DNA of 64,000 bases from Salicibibacter cibarius (GCF_016495725.1 NZ_CP054705.1:4092001-4156000), one strand, 5' to 3'; positions 27,746 to 37,945 are shown, numbered from the stretch's first letter. Numbers and translations are program-made. The notes: a model not told the origin generated them from the letters alone.

Positions 27746-28078
27746 TTAACATCTAGTTGGTATGCCCATTTCAATATACCAATTAAACGACAGATATACG
27801 ATTATGGGGGCAAAGATGAAGCTAGATCTATCAATTTTTGGCGGTTCACTATACAAATACAGTCGAGATAGAGAATCTACATAGTTGTTGTACTTAATAT
27901 CACCGAAGAGAAGTTGATTTAACAATTCATCTCGAATGTTTTTTAATACCATCTCACCTAAGTTGACCTCACGGTCAATCAACCAAATCTCATGCCCATT
28001 TACCAAAAAATCTACTATTTCAATCAGTCCTTCATTTATTAAATGTTCCCAACCGTTACCCTGAGCTATCTTATCCAA
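27746..28078 (-). CDS. small orphan protein, paralogue of the protein at 2423-2761
   Basis: 110 residues beginning at a TTG that follows GAGGGG at long spacing; no ATG is available and a stop lies three codons upstream. It shares with the protein at 2423-2761 the colinear RDELL, Y, LS, EP and SFNW/FSW pattern. It is hydrophobic near the C-terminus (FIFAPIIVYLSFNW) but has no clear membrane segment. Function unknown. Both copies are single genes between decayed DNA, so one or both may be remnants. Immunity or orphan regulatory roles are guesses. Confidence 0.45.
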   Translation of the reverse strand: MDKIAQGNGWEHLINEGLIEIVDFLVNGHEIWLIDREVNLGEMVLKNIRDELLNQLLFGDIKYNNYVDSLSRLYLYSEPPKIDRSSFIFAPIIVYLSFNWYIEMGIPTRC

Positions 28079-28542
28079 TCCACTTCAAGTCCCCTCTTCT
28101 ATCATCTTAATGTAAGATTTCAAATTCAGTTCCTTTTATTCTTAGCTCTGCCCAGAGCTAATTAGAGACATATATAGGTTTTGCTCTGTAGTTCTCATTT
28201 TAGGACAGATTTCGAGCCATCCCATAAGTGCCAATCACCTGATGTGTCCCGTGGATCATTACAGCCTTTTTCTTTGACAGTGAAGGTTATCGATGTCCTA
28301 AACCCCCAGTCTCATTTATCGATCAACAACATCAACTGACGAATTATAGGGATCGATGCGATGCGAATTAGTTGATATCAGATGTTGTATTCCCTTATGA
28401 CTCGGGTTTTTTAACCTTTTTTATATGAAAAACAAGTTCCTTACTATAATTAAATATTATGCTTGCAACGTGCGCAAAGTGTGGCTTCGAGGTGATTAGT
28501 CAATGGTGGTTTTGAACCTACGTGCTCAGGAGACCATGACTG
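28079..28542. other. intergenic region downstream of lpdA, no gene
   Basis: No coding frame with a credible start. A short hairpin, TTAGCTCT-gccc-AGAGCTAA, lies at 28142-28161. ATCAACT and AGTTGAT flank a 30-base stretch near 28330. No convincing terminator for the minus-strand lpdA gene is visible. Confidence 0.4.
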
Positions 28543-29961
28543 TTACTTCACAGCGTGAATTGGAGTTCCAATCGCAATTTCAGCTGCTTCCATGGCAGCT
28601 TCACTCATTGTTGGATGAGCATGTATCGTTAAAGCTATATCCTCAGCGGTCATGCCAACTTCAATTGCAAAACCGAGTTCAGCAATCATCTCTGATGCAC
28701 TCGGTCCAACAATTTGCGCTCCGAGTACCAAATCGTCTTCTTTTCTTGTGACTAATTTCAAAAATCCATCTGATTCATTTAATGAAAGCGCACGACCATT
28801 AGCAGCCATGGAAAAATTGGAAATATTCACATCAAATCCATCTTCTTTTGCCTCTTTTTCGGTATAACCAACTGAAGCCAGCTCGGGGTCTGAAAAGACA
28901 ATTGATGGAATAGCTATGTAATCCAATTTTGCTGGCTCACCGTTGATTGCTTCGGCAGCCACCTTTCCTTCATAAGAGGCTTTGTGCGCAAGTGCAGGAC
29001 CAGCAATCACGTCTCCGATTGCATATAGATGATCAATACTGGTTTTGCACTGGTCATCAACCTTGATTAACCCTTTATCGTCGAGCTCAACACCAGTTTG
29101 TTCCAAACCGATTTTATCTGTATTTGGTTTTCGCCCGGCGGTTACGAGTACATAGTTGGAATTGAATGTTTTTGTATCCCCATTAATTTCAGCGGTGACG
29201 ATTATTCTCTCTTCTTGCTCTTCGACGCTCTGTATAGATGCATGAGTTAAAACTTCGACATTTCTTTTTTTCTTAAGACCAGTTGAAACAGGTGCGCTAA
29301 GCTGTTTTTCAAAACCAAGTAAAATTTGCTTTTCACTTTCTAAAATAACAACTTCCGTACCAAAATTAGCATAAGCAGTTCCAAGTTCAATGCCAATATA
29401 CCCTCCTCCGATGACGACTAATCTCTTCGGAATTTCATTCAATGCTAAAGCTTCAGTTGAAGAGATCACCCGCTCACTCCATTTGACATTAGGAAGTTCA
29501 TTCGGTCTTGAACCAGTTGCTATAATACAATTATTAAATTTGTATGTTTGTGTTGTATATTCGTCTTTTGTCACACGCACTGTTTTATCATCGGAAAAAT
29601 ACGCCTCGCCTTTGATTACCTCTACCTTATTACCTTTCATCAGACTTTCAACACCGCCAGTGAGTTTTTTTACAACCGATTGCTTCCATTCCTGCACTTT
29701 GCTAAAGTCAACGTTCACATTATCGGCAATTATGCCAATATCATTGGAATTCTTCATTTGATTAGCCTGATGACCGGCATGAATTAATGCTTTGGAAGGA
29801 ATACAACCGACATTCAGACAAACACCACCCAACGATTTTTCTTTTTCAACGATCGTTACTTTTTGACCTAGTTGCGCAGCGCGAATTGCCGCAACATAAC
29901 CTCCGGGACCTGAACCAACGATGAGTGTGTCAATTTCTTCTAGAAAATCGCCTACAACCAT
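28543..29961 (-). CDS. lpdA: dihydrolipoyl dehydrogenase (E3)
   Basis: A 472-residue FAD flavoprotein that reoxidises dihydrolipoamide on the E2 subunit with NAD. The FAD motif [17 protein letters not shown] starts near residue 16, the redox disulfide is [15 protein letters not shown], and the NAD motif [13 protein letters not shown] lies near residue 185. The C-terminal His-Glu pair is in [13 protein letters not shown]. It serves the 2-oxo-acid dehydrogenase encoded upstream, although 307 bp of non-coding DNA separate it from E1 beta, longer than usual. Confidence 0.96.
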   Translation of the reverse strand: MVVGDFLEEIDTLIVGSGPGGYVAAIRAAQLGQKVTIVEKEKSLGGVCLNVGCIPSKALIHAGHQANQMKNSNDIGIIADNVNVDFSKVQEWKQSVVKKLTGGVESLMKGNKVEVIKGEAYFSDDKTVRVTKDEYTTQTYKFNNCIIATGSRPNELPNVKWSERVISSTEALALNEIPKRLVVIGGGYIGIELGTAYANFGTEVVILESEKQILLGFEKQLSAPVSTGLKKKRNVEVLTHASIQSVEEQEERIIVTAEINGDTKTFNSNYVLVTAGRKPNTDKIGLEQTGVELDDKGLIKVDDQCKTSIDHLYAIGDVIAGPALAHKASYEGKVAAEAINGEPAKLDYIAIPSIVFSDPELASVGYTEKEAKEDGFDVNISNFSMAANGRALSLNESDGFLKLVTRKEDDLVLGAQIVGPSASEMIAELGFAIEVGMTAEDIALTIHAHPTMSEAAMEAAEIAIGTPIHAVK

Positions 29962-30268
29962 TTCTTTACGCCCCCAAATTTATCCATCAATTTTTTATTT
30001 GTATTCAATTTAAATTTGCTTTTTTTATAAAATCTTCTTTATACTAGTAGCTTTCTTTACTTATATAGACAACTGAATAATGACGTTTGACAAAAAGGCT
30101 TCATTGACGTTGACAACGAGATAAAGGATAGAAATATTACCGTTTATCGAATAAAAATCGTATACGGTTCACTTAATTCAGACTGTCTAATCGTTAATTT
30201 TAACGGGTCCATTTTTGTTATTATGAACATTAGAAACTGAACTTTATCATTGAAATTACACCACGTAT
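29962..30268. other. gap between E1 beta and E3, possible own promoter for lpdA
   Basis: No gene is seen. An imperfect dyad (ACCGT...ACGGT) lies at 30139-30168. On the minus strand TTGTCA followed 18 bases later by TCTATA offers a weak sigma-A-type promoter for lpdA. The DNA may be what is left of a removed gene. Confidence 0.35.
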
Positions 30269-31246
30269 CTAAAATTCCATCACCTTTTCAATCGCTGCAT
30301 GGATTCTTGGCGCAGTTGGCAACCAGTCATCTTCAACTGAGGGCACTGGATACGGTGTGTCATAACCGGTAACACGTAAAATCGGGGAGGCTAGCGAGAA
30401 TAGGGAATATTCGCTCACCAGTGAAGCAACTTCCCCTCCGACACCTGCGCTTTTCACCGCTTCATGAACAATGATCAGTCGTCCTGTTTTTTCAACAGAT
30501 TGAACAATAGTTTCAAGATCAATCGGTTGAACGGTACGAAGGTCTATGACTTCGACAGAAATGTTTCTTGGTTCCGCTTCTTCTGCAACTTTTTGAGCGA
30601 GCGGCACCGTAGCCCCCCACGTCACAATTGTGACATCTTCACCATCTTTCACAACTTTTGCTTCTCCAATCGGCACTTCATATACTTCGTCTGGTACTTC
30701 TAATTTAAAGGCACGATATAGCTTCATCGGCTCCAAAAATAACACTGGGTCATTGTCGCGAATCGCCGAAATCAACAGACCTTTCGCATCATATGCGTTT
30801 GATGGCATGATGACTTTCAAACCCGGTGTATGTGCGAACAACGCTTCTAAACTGTCTGAATGTAGTTCAGGCGTTCTTACCCCACCTCCATATGGACTGC
30901 GAATAACGATTGGAGAGGTGAATCGACCCGCAGAACGGAATCGAACACGCGCTGCTTGAGCGGAAATCTGATCCATCGTTTCATAAATAAAACCGAGGAA
31001 CTGAATTTCAGCAATCGGACGAAAACTATTCACAGCAAGTCCGATTGATGTGCCAACGATGGCAGATTCAGCCAACGGAGTATCCATAACGCGTTCTTCT
31101 CCAAAGCGGCCTTGAAGGCCTTCTGTAGCTCTGAACACTCCACCGTTTTTCCCTACATCTTGTCCTAGGATAACGACACGTTCATCTCGCTCCATTTCTT
31201 GTGCCATTGCTTGATTTATCGCTTGAATCATCGTCATCTCTGCCAT
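30269..31246 (-). CDS. 2-oxo-acid dehydrogenase E1 component, beta subunit
   Basis: A 325-residue transketolase-like subunit that with the alpha subunit decarboxylates a 2-oxo acid using thiamine diphosphate. It shows VILGQDVGKNGGVFRATEGL, the MDTPLAESAIVG glutamate that contacts ThDP, and ADNP-type motif variants such as RSPYGGGVRTPELHSDSLE. Length is normal. It starts 2 bp after E1 alpha, so the two are coupled. The sequence does not distinguish pyruvate from branched-chain or other 2-oxo acids. Confidence 0.94.
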   Translation of the reverse strand: MAEMTMIQAINQAMAQEMERDERVVILGQDVGKNGGVFRATEGLQGRFGEERVMDTPLAESAIVGTSIGLAVNSFRPIAEIQFLGFIYETMDQISAQAARVRFRSAGRFTSPIVIRSPYGGGVRTPELHSDSLEALFAHTPGLKVIMPSNAYDAKGLLISAIRDNDPVLFLEPMKLYRAFKLEVPDEVYEVPIGEAKVVKDGEDVTIVTWGATVPLAQKVAEEAEPRNISVEVIDLRTVQPIDLETIVQSVEKTGRLIIVHEAVKSAGVGGEVASLVSEYSLFSLASPILRVTGYDTPYPVPSVEDDWLPTAPRIHAAIEKVMEF

Positions 31247-31248
31247 GA

Positions 31249-32331
31249 TTATCGCCCCTCCTTTATCGTAAGAAATTGGCGAGATTCTTCTTGTTGTTCA
31301 AGAAGAAGTTTATGTGGTTTATCGTAAACATAATCAAATGCTTTATCCACTGTTACTCGATCCGTAGACTCCGCTTCTGCGACAGCTTTTTCAATTTCTT
31401 CGTTGACTATTCCTTTCATTTTCTCCTGCTTATCTTCATCCATCAATCCACGTTTATTAAGGAAGGTACGGAAACGATCAATCGGATCTTTTTTAGCCCA
31501 TTCGTTCACTTCATCGTTATTTCGATATTTGGTCGGATCATCAGCTGTAGTATGTGGACCTTGACGATAAGTCACTGCCTCGATTAATGTAGGTCCCTCG
31601 CCGTTTCTTGCAGATTCAAGAGCTTCTTTCATCACATGATAAACAGCTAAAACATCATTTCCATCAACTCGTACTCCTTTGACCCCATAGGCGATTGCTT
31701 TTTGGGCAATCGTTTGACTGGCTGTTTGTTGGTGAAGCGGAACACTGATTGCCCAATGGTTATTTTGACAGAAAAAAACAGATGGTACTTTGAATACCGA
31801 AGCGATATTAAGTGCTTCATGAAAATCCCCTTCGGAAGTTGCCCCGTCACCAAAATATGAAACGGAAACGTCATTTTCACCTTTTAATTTTGAGGCAAGT
31901 GCACAACCTGCTGCATGCAATGTTTGACCTGCGATAATGATCTGTATTGGGAATATATTCAATTTATCTGGTGATTGACCCCCATACATGTGACCCTTTG
32001 CATAAAGAATCGATTGTTGCATTGGTAGCCCATGCACCATTGTAGCTGCTATCTCACGGTAACTTGAGAAAATCCAATCATCTTTTTCCATAGCATAAGT
32101 ACTGCCAACTTGTGAAGCCTCCTGACCACTGAACGGAGCATAAGTTCCAATCCTTCCTTGTCGTTGCATTCTTACCATTTTTTCATCAAAAAGACGTGTT
32201 TTTAGCATCCAATTGTATATCTCTAGAAGTTGACTATCATTTAGATCAATATTGTCGTGTAATAAACTACCATATTGATCCATAAACTGAACCATTTCGT
32301 GATTAAGATTCTTTTCATCATACATGGTCAT
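31249..32331 (-). CDS. 2-oxo-acid dehydrogenase E1 component, alpha subunit
   Basis: A 360-residue ThDP-binding subunit. The cofactor motif runs GDGATSEGDFHEALN through to CQNNHWAIS, with the phosphorylation-loop-like YRQGPHTTADDPTKYR later. The N-terminal QGRIGTYAPFSGQEASQVGS is like PdhA of Bacillus. Together with E1 beta, E2 and E3 it forms a complete complex next to a long catabolic gene run, so it probably handles a 2-oxo acid made by that pathway rather than being the housekeeping pyruvate dehydrogenase. Confidence 0.94.
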   Translation of the reverse strand: MTMYDEKNLNHEMVQFMDQYGSLLHDNIDLNDSQLLEIYNWMLKTRLFDEKMVRMQRQGRIGTYAPFSGQEASQVGSTYAMEKDDWIFSSYREIAATMVHGLPMQQSILYAKGHMYGGQSPDKLNIFPIQIIIAGQTLHAAGCALASKLKGENDVSVSYFGDGATSEGDFHEALNIASVFKVPSVFFCQNNHWAISVPLHQQTASQTIAQKAIAYGVKGVRVDGNDVLAVYHVMKEALESARNGEGPTLIEAVTYRQGPHTTADDPTKYRNNDEVNEWAKKDPIDRFRTFLNKRGLMDEDKQEKMKGIVNEEIEKAVAEAESTDRVTVDKAFDYVYDKPHKLLLEQQEESRQFLTIKEGR

Positions 32332-32363
32332 AACCCCTTTTCGACTGAATTAATTGAATAAAA

Positions 32364-33575
32364 TTAACTTACGTCTAAGAGTAATAGTTCCGGGTGTTCG
32401 AGTATCCTTTTGATAGTTTGCATAAACCTTCCTGATGGTTCTCCGTCAATAACACGATGATCGAAAGTGATGGAGATACCCATCATCTTACGAATAACAA
32501 TTTCATCCTCGACGACAACCGGACGTTTTTTAATCGTATGCGCACCAAAAATTGCAACTTCAGGATAATTAATAATCGGTGTTGCAAACCATCCGCCTTC
32601 AATTCCTGTGCTTGTGATCGTAAATGTTCCGTCTTGTATATCGATAGGATTTAATTTTTGTTCATGTGCTTTTTGCACAAGTTCTTTTATTTCAACAGCA
32701 ATGTTAAATAATGATTTTTTATCAGCATCTTTGATGACAGGAACAACCAATCCTTGCTTTGTAGCAGTTGCAATTCCAATGTTATAGCGTTTTTTCAGAA
32801 CTATTTCTTCTTTTTCTTCATCGTACGAAGCGTTGAAATAAGAATGCTCTTTTAATGCCGTCGTCATTGCTTTAATAATAAATGGCAAATAGGTTAGTTT
32901 AATTTCTGAGTAGATCTGTTGATTAAGCTTTTTTCTTAAACCAACTAGCTCTGTGACGTCAACTTCATCCATTCCAGATACATGCGGTGCGGTATATTTT
33001 GATTGCACCATTTTTTCTGCAATTTTCTTCCGTAAGCCACGAACCGGAATTCGCTCATCCTCCTGATTGGTTTTACTTTCATCTGTTCCAATTTGTTTCT
33101 GATTTTCAAAGTTTTCGAGGTCCTCCATTATAATTCGACCGCCTTTTGCTGATCCGGTAACCTCAGTTATGTTGATGCCAAGTTCACGAGCACGCTTGCG
33201 GACGACAGGAGCTGCAATGACGCGTCCGGGCATTGGTTTTGGTACGACTCCATTATGTTCTTTACCTTGCTGAGATGTTGTCTTTTGATCCTTTTCACTT
33301 GTTTGTTTATTTTTGCTGCCATCAGCTTTCTTTTTATCTTCCTGATCTAGTGTAATTAGCGTGTTTCCTACTGTTACGACGTCTCCTTCATCACCTGCTA
33401 GAGCCAATATTCTTCCTCCTACCGGTGATGTCATCTCAACAACAGCCTTATCGGTTTGAACTTCGGCTATGATTTCATCGGCACGTATTGTATCCCCAAC
33501 ATCAACAAACCAGCGAACAATTTCTGCCTCATGCAAGCCTTCTCCAATGTCAGGTAACTTAAATTCGTAAGACAT
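32364..33575 (-). CDS. dihydrolipoamide acyltransferase (E2)
   Basis: A 403-residue E2 protein. Residues 1-77 are one lipoyl domain with the lipoylated lysine in EVQTDKAVVEMTSP. A charged linker follows, then the peripheral-subunit binding domain (VRKRARELGINITEVTGSAKGGRI). The C-terminal catalytic domain ends with FDHRVIDGEPSGRF, carrying the active-site histidine. It transfers the acyl group from E1 to CoA. A single lipoyl domain suits pyruvate, acetoin or branched-chain types. It precedes E1 alpha by 32 bp. Confidence 0.95.
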   Translation of the reverse strand: MSYEFKLPDIGEGLHEAEIVRWFVDVGDTIRADEIIAEVQTDKAVVEMTSPVGGRILALAGDEGDVVTVGNTLITLDQEDKKKADGSKNKQTSEKDQKTTSQQGKEHNGVVPKPMPGRVIAAPVVRKRARELGINITEVTGSAKGGRIIMEDLENFENQKQIGTDESKTNQEDERIPVRGLRKKIAEKMVQSKYTAPHVSGMDEVDVTELVGLRKKLNQQIYSEIKLTYLPFIIKAMTTALKEHSYFNASYDEEKEEIVLKKRYNIGIATATKQGLVVPVIKDADKKSLFNIAVEIKELVQKAHEQKLNPIDIQDGTFTITSTGIEGGWFATPIINYPEVAIFGAHTIKKRPVVVEDEIVIRKMMGISITFDHRVIDGEPSGRFMQTIKRILEHPELLLLDVS

Positions 33576-33630
33576 AAGTACCCTCCTATTTTAGTCAATA
33601 ATGTTAACTATATAAATTTCATTCACAATT

Positions 33631-35001
33631 TTAATTGAATATTTTACCTGGATTGAGTATATTTTTAGAATCAATTGCATGTTTAATGACTTTCATTAAG
33701 TGATACGCCGATCCTTGTTCTTCTTGCAAATAATCAATTTTACCTATCCCAATTCCATGTTCACCCGTACAGGTCCCTCCATTTTTAATGGCAAAACGAA
33801 CAATATCATGATTAATCTTTTCTGCTCTTTCAATTTCTTCTTGACTTTGAGGATCGACCATAAAAACGACATGATAATTCCCATCACCAACATGACCGAA
33901 GATGGCTCCTTCAATACCATTATCAGATATGGTTTTACGAGCGTTTTCGATCGCTTCAGGTAAAACTGAAATAGGCACGCATACATCTGTTGACATTGGT
34001 TTTTGTCCAGGATATTTAGCCTGGATAGCAAAAACCGCTTGATGTCTGGCTTCCCAAAGCTCAGTCCTCTTTAGTGGATCACTCTCAAAAACGAAGTCGA
34101 TGCAATCAAAATCTTCAATAAGACTTTTTCCGAGAGCCACATCTTTCTCTATCCAATGTTCCATTCCGCTAAATTCCAAAAATAGTGTTGGTTTTTCTGC
34201 AAAATTCGTATCCCTATATGCATTTACCGCAGTAATTGTATGTTCATCTACTAATTCAATACGGCCAATAGACAAACCTGCACTTATAATATTTACAGCT
34301 GTCTCACTTGCCTGTTCAACAGTCGAAAAAACAGCTTTTGCAGAAACAGTCTTTTCAGGAATACCATACAATTTAAGTATAATTTCTGTAAAAACACCTA
34401 ACGTTCCCTCAGAACCGATAAATAGATTAGTCAGATGGTACCCAGCAGATGATTTAGCCGATATACCACCAGTCTTCATTAACGAACCATCTGCTAAAAC
34501 GACTTCTAATCCCAAAACTTGATTGTTCATTGTGCCATATCGAACGGCATTGGTCCCACTTGCATTCGTTGCCACCATCCCCCCTATAGAAGCATTAGCC
34601 CCAGGATCAACGGGGAAAAACAGACCATATGATTTTAACTTTCGATTTAGTTGTTCCCGAGTTACTCCTGGTTGAACTTTCACGCTAAATTCTTGTGGCC
34701 GAATATCAACAATCTTGTCCATCAAAGTCATATCCAAGCTAATACCTCCATGAATAGGGATAACGTGTCCCTCGACGCTGCTCCCTACTCCAAATGGTAC
34801 AATAGGTACGTTATGTTGATAAGCAAATGTAATAACCTGATGAACCTCATTTTTATCTTTTGGATAAACGACAACTTCAGGAGGATAGGGGCTGTGATAG
34901 GTCAAATCTTGACTATGCTGTTCAATGATGGTTTCATTATTGGTAACACGTTCAGCATCTGAAATGATTTTTCGTAATTCAGCCATTAACTCCACGTACA
35001 C
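33631..35001 (-). CDS. FAD-linked 2-hydroxyacid oxidase/dehydrogenase (GlcD / D-lactate dehydrogenase type)
   Basis: A 456-residue VAO-fold flavoprotein that oxidises a D-2-hydroxy acid to a 2-oxo acid. The FAD domain has VPFGVGSSVEGHVIPIHGGI, PGANASIGGMVATNASGTN and GSEGTLGVFTEI; the C-terminal cap has IFGHVGDGNYHV and CTGEHGIGIGKI with active-site histidines. The start is GTG at 35001 or ATG at 34986; neither ribosome site is ideal. It lies directly before the E2-E1-E3 genes, which suggests that its 2-oxo product feeds that complex. Confidence 0.9.
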   Translation of the reverse strand: MYVELMAELRKIISDAERVTNNETIIEQHSQDLTYHSPYPPEVVVYPKDKNEVHQVITFAYQHNVPIVPFGVGSSVEGHVIPIHGGISLDMTLMDKIVDIRPQEFSVKVQPGVTREQLNRKLKSYGLFFPVDPGANASIGGMVATNASGTNAVRYGTMNNQVLGLEVVLADGSLMKTGGISAKSSAGYHLTNLFIGSEGTLGVFTEIILKLYGIPEKTVSAKAVFSTVEQASETAVNIISAGLSIGRIELVDEHTITAVNAYRDTNFAEKPTLFLEFSGMEHWIEKDVALGKSLIEDFDCIDFVFESDPLKRTELWEARHQAVFAIQAKYPGQKPMSTDVCVPISVLPEAIENARKTISDNGIEGAIFGHVGDGNYHVVFMVDPQSQEEIERAEKINHDIVRFAIKNGGTCTGEHGIGIGKIDYLQEEQGSAYHLMKVIKHAIDSKNILNPGKIFN

Positions 35002-35212
35002 TCACTCCCCTTGTTCATTTAAGTAGCTTACTTTGTTTAATCATTTTTCAAAGTTCAAATTCAATGGGGCCGTGACCCCCTTATCCTTTACACTTGAATT
35101 TCAGCACTACTGCTTGGTCCTGGTATGAAATTAGCCGGGATTTTCGATCATGAATATCTTGATCCCTATCCTTCCACTCCTCAGTGTTGTCCATATCATG
35201 AAAAACATTATG

Positions 35213-36106
35213 TTAAATTATTCGGTTATAAAGCTGCCCTACATTTTCAATCTCTATAGTGATTTCATCTCCATCTTTTAGCCAAACTCGACTATCTTCC
35301 GGATAACCTGCTATAACACCCGCCGGAGTTCCGGTAAGAATCACATCTCCTGGATAAAGAGTCATGTATTCAGAAATATAACTGACAATTTCACTACAAT
35401 TAAAAACCATATCCGATGTATTGGAGTCTTGTCTTACTTCACCGTTAACAATGGAACGTATCGATAACCGATTTGGGTTTTCAATTTCATCATGACTTAC
35501 TAAATATGGACCCAAAGGGGTAAAAGCATCACAAGTTTTCCCCAGCAACCACTGAGAACTTCTAAATTGTAAATCCCGGGCTGATAAATCATTGGAAACA
35601 CTAAAACCAAAAACATAGGACAGTGCTTCTTCCTTTTTTATATTTTTAGCTTGCTTTCCCATTATAATAGCTAATTCTGCCTCATAGTCCACTTGGGTTG
35701 AATTAGCAGGAAGTTTAATTTTATTCTTATGTCCACTAAGAGTGTTATTAAATTTACTAAATAATAATGGTTCCTTAGGTACAGACATATTAGATTCTTG
35801 TGCGTGCTTTTTATAATTTAGACCAACACAGATAATTTTCTCAGGGTTAGTAACAGAGGGGCCATAAGAAAGCAAGGCTTCTGAATAAAATGATTGGATA
35901 TTCTTCTCTAACGCTTGATCTACTAAGCTCATTAACGCTTGTTGTCCAATCTCCCTATTCATTAATAATTCATCAATAGAAAGAGGGATATCTGATTTAT
36001 TCGTAATCATAAGTTCGTTTGCAGCGGCTTCAACGTCTAAAATCCCTATCTCCGTTTTCACACCTAACATTATTCGGTCATTTTTATAAAAATTTACAGT
36101 TTTCAT
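35213..36106 (-). CDS. fumarylacetoacetate hydrolase family protein
   Basis: 297 residues from the ATG at 36106, which has GGAGGT six bases upstream; the longer frame has no ribosome site. The C-terminal ~210 residues are the FAH fold, with metal ligands in DYEAELAIIMGKQ and the SVSNDLSARDLQ motif, plus LTGTPAGV near the end. Members cleave or hydrate 2,4-dioxo acids, acylpyruvates or 2-oxo-pent-4-enoates with a divalent metal. The 5' end is near an SDR gene and the whole group points to carbon-carbon cleavage of a 2-oxo acid. Confidence 0.9.
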   Translation of the reverse strand: MKTVNFYKNDRIMLGVKTEIGILDVEAAANELMITNKSDIPLSIDELLMNREIGQQALMSLVDQALEKNIQSFYSEALLSYGPSVTNPEKIICVGLNYKKHAQESNMSVPKEPLLFSKFNNTLSGHKNKIKLPANSTQVDYEAELAIIMGKQAKNIKKEEALSYVFGFSVSNDLSARDLQFRSSQWLLGKTCDAFTPLGPYLVSHDEIENPNRLSIRSIVNGEVRQDSNTSDMVFNCSEIVSYISEYMTLYPGDVILTGTPAGVIAGYPEDSRVWLKDGDEITIEIENVGQLYNRII

Positions 36107-36155
36107 TTTACCTCCATTTGAATGTAATAGGATATTTTTTATAATAATTCTTAAT

Positions 36156-36953
36156 TCAGTCATTTTTATAGATACCTAGATCCTTGCCTATCATTCTTAC
36201 ACCACCCCCTGCCGAATGACCGCCATCAATTACTAGCTCAGAACCAGTTATATATGATGAGTCATCTGAGGCTAAAAATACAATAGGTTTAGTTACCTCA
36301 TCAGGTTCACCTTCTCGATTTAGTGCATTTATTTTATTAAATTTCTCAACCATTTCCCGGTCTTGTTTAGTAAGTGGTGTCCATATGAAACCAGGATGAA
36401 TTGAATTTACTCTTATCCCCCAATCCCCAAATTCCATTGCGGCCGCTTTGGTCATTCCGCGAACCGCCCATTTACTGGCAGTATAAGGTGATGAGTAATA
36501 ACCTGTTAGTCCCGCAATGGAGGATATGTTAATTAAGGAACTTTTCTTTGATTTTTTCATCAAGGGTACTGAATGTTTCATTCCTAAAAATGTCCCTGTC
36601 TGGTTAATGGCAATCACTTTATTCCAAGCCTCAACAGTACAGTCTACAAATCTAGCACGATGACTTATACCTGCATTATTAACGAGAATATCTAATTTCC
36701 CAAATTGTTCACGTATTATGTAAAGTGCATCAATCCAATCCATTTCGTGGCTAACATCCATTTTAATCGGTACAACTTTAATGTTATAACGTTGCTCAAT
36801 TTTTTCTCTGGTCTCATGCAACTCATCCTCAAGCTTGTCGGCAATAACGATACCATCAACACCCTCGTCTGCAAATCTCCAACACGTAGCTGCACCTATT
36901 CCTCTGGCCCCTCCAGTAACAAAGGCTATTTTCCCCTGTAATTTCTTTCCCAT
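36156..36953 (-). CDS. SDR family oxidoreductase
   Basis: 265 residues from the ATG at 36953 behind GGAGGTG. It is a classical short-chain dehydrogenase: NAD(P) motif FVTGGARGIGAATCW, NNAG loop ILVNNAGISH, active-site serine in LINISSIAG and YTASKWAV. It oxidises or reduces a hydroxyl/keto group. One of three SDR genes in the same catabolic run, each with low similarity to the others, suggesting distinct steps or stereoisomers. Confidence 0.93.
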   Translation of the reverse strand: MGKKLQGKIAFVTGGARGIGAATCWRFADEGVDGIVIADKLEDELHETREKIEQRYNIKVVPIKMDVSHEMDWIDALYIIREQFGKLDILVNNAGISHRARFVDCTVEAWNKVIAINQTGTFLGMKHSVPLMKKSKKSSLINISSIAGLTGYYSSPYTASKWAVRGMTKAAAMEFGDWGIRVNSIHPGFIWTPLTKQDREMVEKFNKINALNREGEPDEVTKPIVFLASDDSSYITGSELVIDGGHSAGGGVRMIGKDLGIYKND

Positions 36954-37064
36954 TTTAGTCACCTCCAGACTCACTTCATTAATTTTAACAATTATTACTA
37001 AAAAGGGTATCTAGAGAGTTGCTAAAGAATAGTTGATATCGCGACGCTATCTAGTAATACAAAT

Positions 37065-37847
37065 TTACTTAAAATGCGGTTTCCTTCTTTCAAAAAATGC
37101 AGTTACGCCTTCTTTATAATCGTCGGTTCTAACAACTTGTTCAATCAATTGTAATGTTTGTGCAACTGCCTCATCGTGTGTATGATATAAAGAGTTCCTT
37201 GCACCTCTCTTAATTGCTTTAAGAGCTTCACGAGGTTTCTCCGTAATTTCCTCAGCGATACGGATAGCAAATGACAGTGTTTCATCTTCAGGTACGATAT
37301 GATTTGCAAGTCCCATTTTTTCTGCCGTTTGTGCATTGATCTTATTTCCTAAGTACATCATTTCTAAACTTTTGGAAAGACCGATTATTTTAGGCAATCG
37401 AAAAATACCGCCACTTCCCGGAAAAGCTCCAAGTTTAATTTCTGGTAAACTAAACTTCACTTGCTCAGAGACAATGCGAAGATCACAAGTTAAAGATAAT
37501 TCACAGCCGCCCCCATACGCCAAACCTTCAATCGCCGCAATCGTAGGCTTTGACAAAGATTCAATTTGAGAAAAAACTTGGTTTTCCATGCCTAGTTTTT
37601 TTCCAACAATATCATCTGAAACCGTTTCAAACTCTGTAATATCTGATCCAGCACTAAAGGCTTTCGTTTCAGATGATCCAGTAATGATCACAACACGTAT
37701 ATCTTCATTTTCTTCAATCTCATCAAGTTCTTCTTGTAATTGTTTAGTTAACTCCAATGTAACCAGATTTAAAGGCGGGTTATTTAAAGCTAAAACTGCA
37801 ATATGATCTTTACACTCAACTTTGATCAATGGATTATGAGTATCCAT
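37065..37847 (-). CDS. enoyl-CoA hydratase/isomerase family protein
   Basis: 260 residues from the ATG at 37847 (MDTHNPLIK), placed after AAAGGAG; the frame extends further upstream without a ribosome site. Crotonase motifs are SETKAFSAGSDITEF and EGLAYGGGCELSL, and the second acidic residue is in LPEIKLGAFPGSGGIFRL. Both hydratase glutamates are therefore present. It ends FFERRKPHFK. It differs strongly from the crotonase at 7966-8748 and belongs to the second catabolic unit. Confidence 0.92.
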   Translation of the reverse strand: MDTHNPLIKVECKDHIAVLALNNPPLNLVTLELTKQLQEELDEIEENEDIRVVIITGSSETKAFSAGSDITEFETVSDDIVGKKLGMENQVFSQIESLSKPTIAAIEGLAYGGGCELSLTCDLRIVSEQVKFSLPEIKLGAFPGSGGIFRLPKIIGLSKSLEMMYLGNKINAQTAEKMGLANHIVPEDETLSFAIRIAEEITEKPREALKAIKRGARNSLYHTHDEAVAQTLQLIEQVVRTDDYKEGVTAFFERRKPHFK

Positions 37848-37945
37848 ATACTGATTTTCTCCTTTCCCTATCCCAGAAATATGAATGCTGATAAGAGGGG
37901 GATCAAACACCTTACCCCTCGTATATCATTTATCGGTTTTTTGCT

